From Microcaldota archaeon (GTDB lineage: Archaea; Micrarchaeota; Micrarchaeia; Micrarchaeales; Micrarchaeaceae), in contig DAHXLV010000006.1 in the NCBI GenBank assembly GCA_027365815.1, positions 1 through 13,386 of the forward strand: DNA of 13,386 bases, read 5' to 3'. The notes under the pieces were generated by a model. It saw only the letters and a list, made by a program, of their open reading frames with translations. It was not told where the DNA came from and made no database searches. This document shows, piece by piece, positions 13,255 through 13,386 of this stretch. The position numbers and the translations under genes were made by a program. Each line of letters starts with the position of its first letter. Position 1 is the stretch's first letter.

Positions 13255-13386
13255 TTATCCTGGTTGCCTTATCAATCGGGAACCAGTTGATTTGCCTGTA
13301 CTCTTCTGCATGTCAGCTATGTAAGATCCTCCGCTCGTCCTAACAGGGTAACCAATCTCGTATTGCTTCTCAAATAAGACCGTATC
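13255..13386 (-). CDS. 3' end of an unrecognised gene entering from the right edge
   Basis: The minus strand is open from the window edge (13386) to TAA at 13257-13255, giving 43 residues with the C-terminal look of a normal protein (LFEKQYEIGYPVRTSGG, then YIADMQKSTG). The other two minus frames are closed by stops within the same stretch. The TAA shares its last A with an ATG (TAATG) that opens the frame of the next gene, and an SD-preceded ATG follows 26 bases on. The piece is too short to name a family. Confidence 0.5.
   Translation of the reverse strand, partial: DTVLFEKQYEIGYPVRTSGGSYIADMQKSTGKSTGSRLIRQPG

Overview
The window reads as archaeal chromosome. Evidence: an archaeal-type ribosomal protein L11, a 147-residue Spt5/NusG with NGN and KOW domains, a Trm5-type tRNA:m1G37 methyltransferase, a tRNA-Val gene without encoded CCA, TATA boxes 24-33 bases before many start codons (leaderless transcription), and GTG/TTG starts. 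Small genes, tiny intergenic gaps, many proteins I do not recognise and the lack of rpl1/rpl10 next to rpl11 suggest a reduced DPANN-type genome, perhaps Micrarchaeota. That lineage call is an inference.

Layout. (1) 1-1569, minus: a divergent proline-dehydrogenase-fold protein whose end overlaps the start of an extended SDR (NAD-dependent epimerase/dehydratase), cut by the left edge. (2) 1631-2047, plus, and 2044-3507, minus: two unknown proteins, convergent and sharing a TTAA that supplies both stop codons. (3) 3592-4512, minus: nusG-rpl11 with a 6-base gap. (4) 4603-7940, plus: trm5, a putative HExxH zinc metallopeptidase, then scpA and scpB overlapping by 41 bases (SMC-associated chromosome segregation). 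(5) 7999-8664: a PduO-type cobalamin adenosyltransferase (minus) divergent from tRNA-Val(CAC), both apparently using one palindromic TATA. (6) 8794-12924, plus: a small unknown protein, a membrane-anchored LamG-like surface protein, a signal-peptide protein with a duplicated two-helix membrane hairpin, a TPR-AAA+ ATPase fusion, and another small unknown protein. (7) 12944-13386, minus: a small predicted membrane protein preceded by the 3' end of an unrecognised gene entering from the right edge.

How the genes fit together. Regions 3-5 are mostly information processing (transcription elongation, ribosome, tRNA modification, chromosome organisation) plus one cofactor gene. Region 6 is the least ordinary part: two surface proteins followed by a TPR-AAA+ ATPase with a cationic-aromatic tail, on one strand. 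Nearly every gene there has its own TATA box, so a shared function is only a hypothesis. There is no stretch over 300 bases without a gene; the largest gap is about 130 bases after the tRNA. I see no CRISPR array, insertion sequence, integrase or rRNA.
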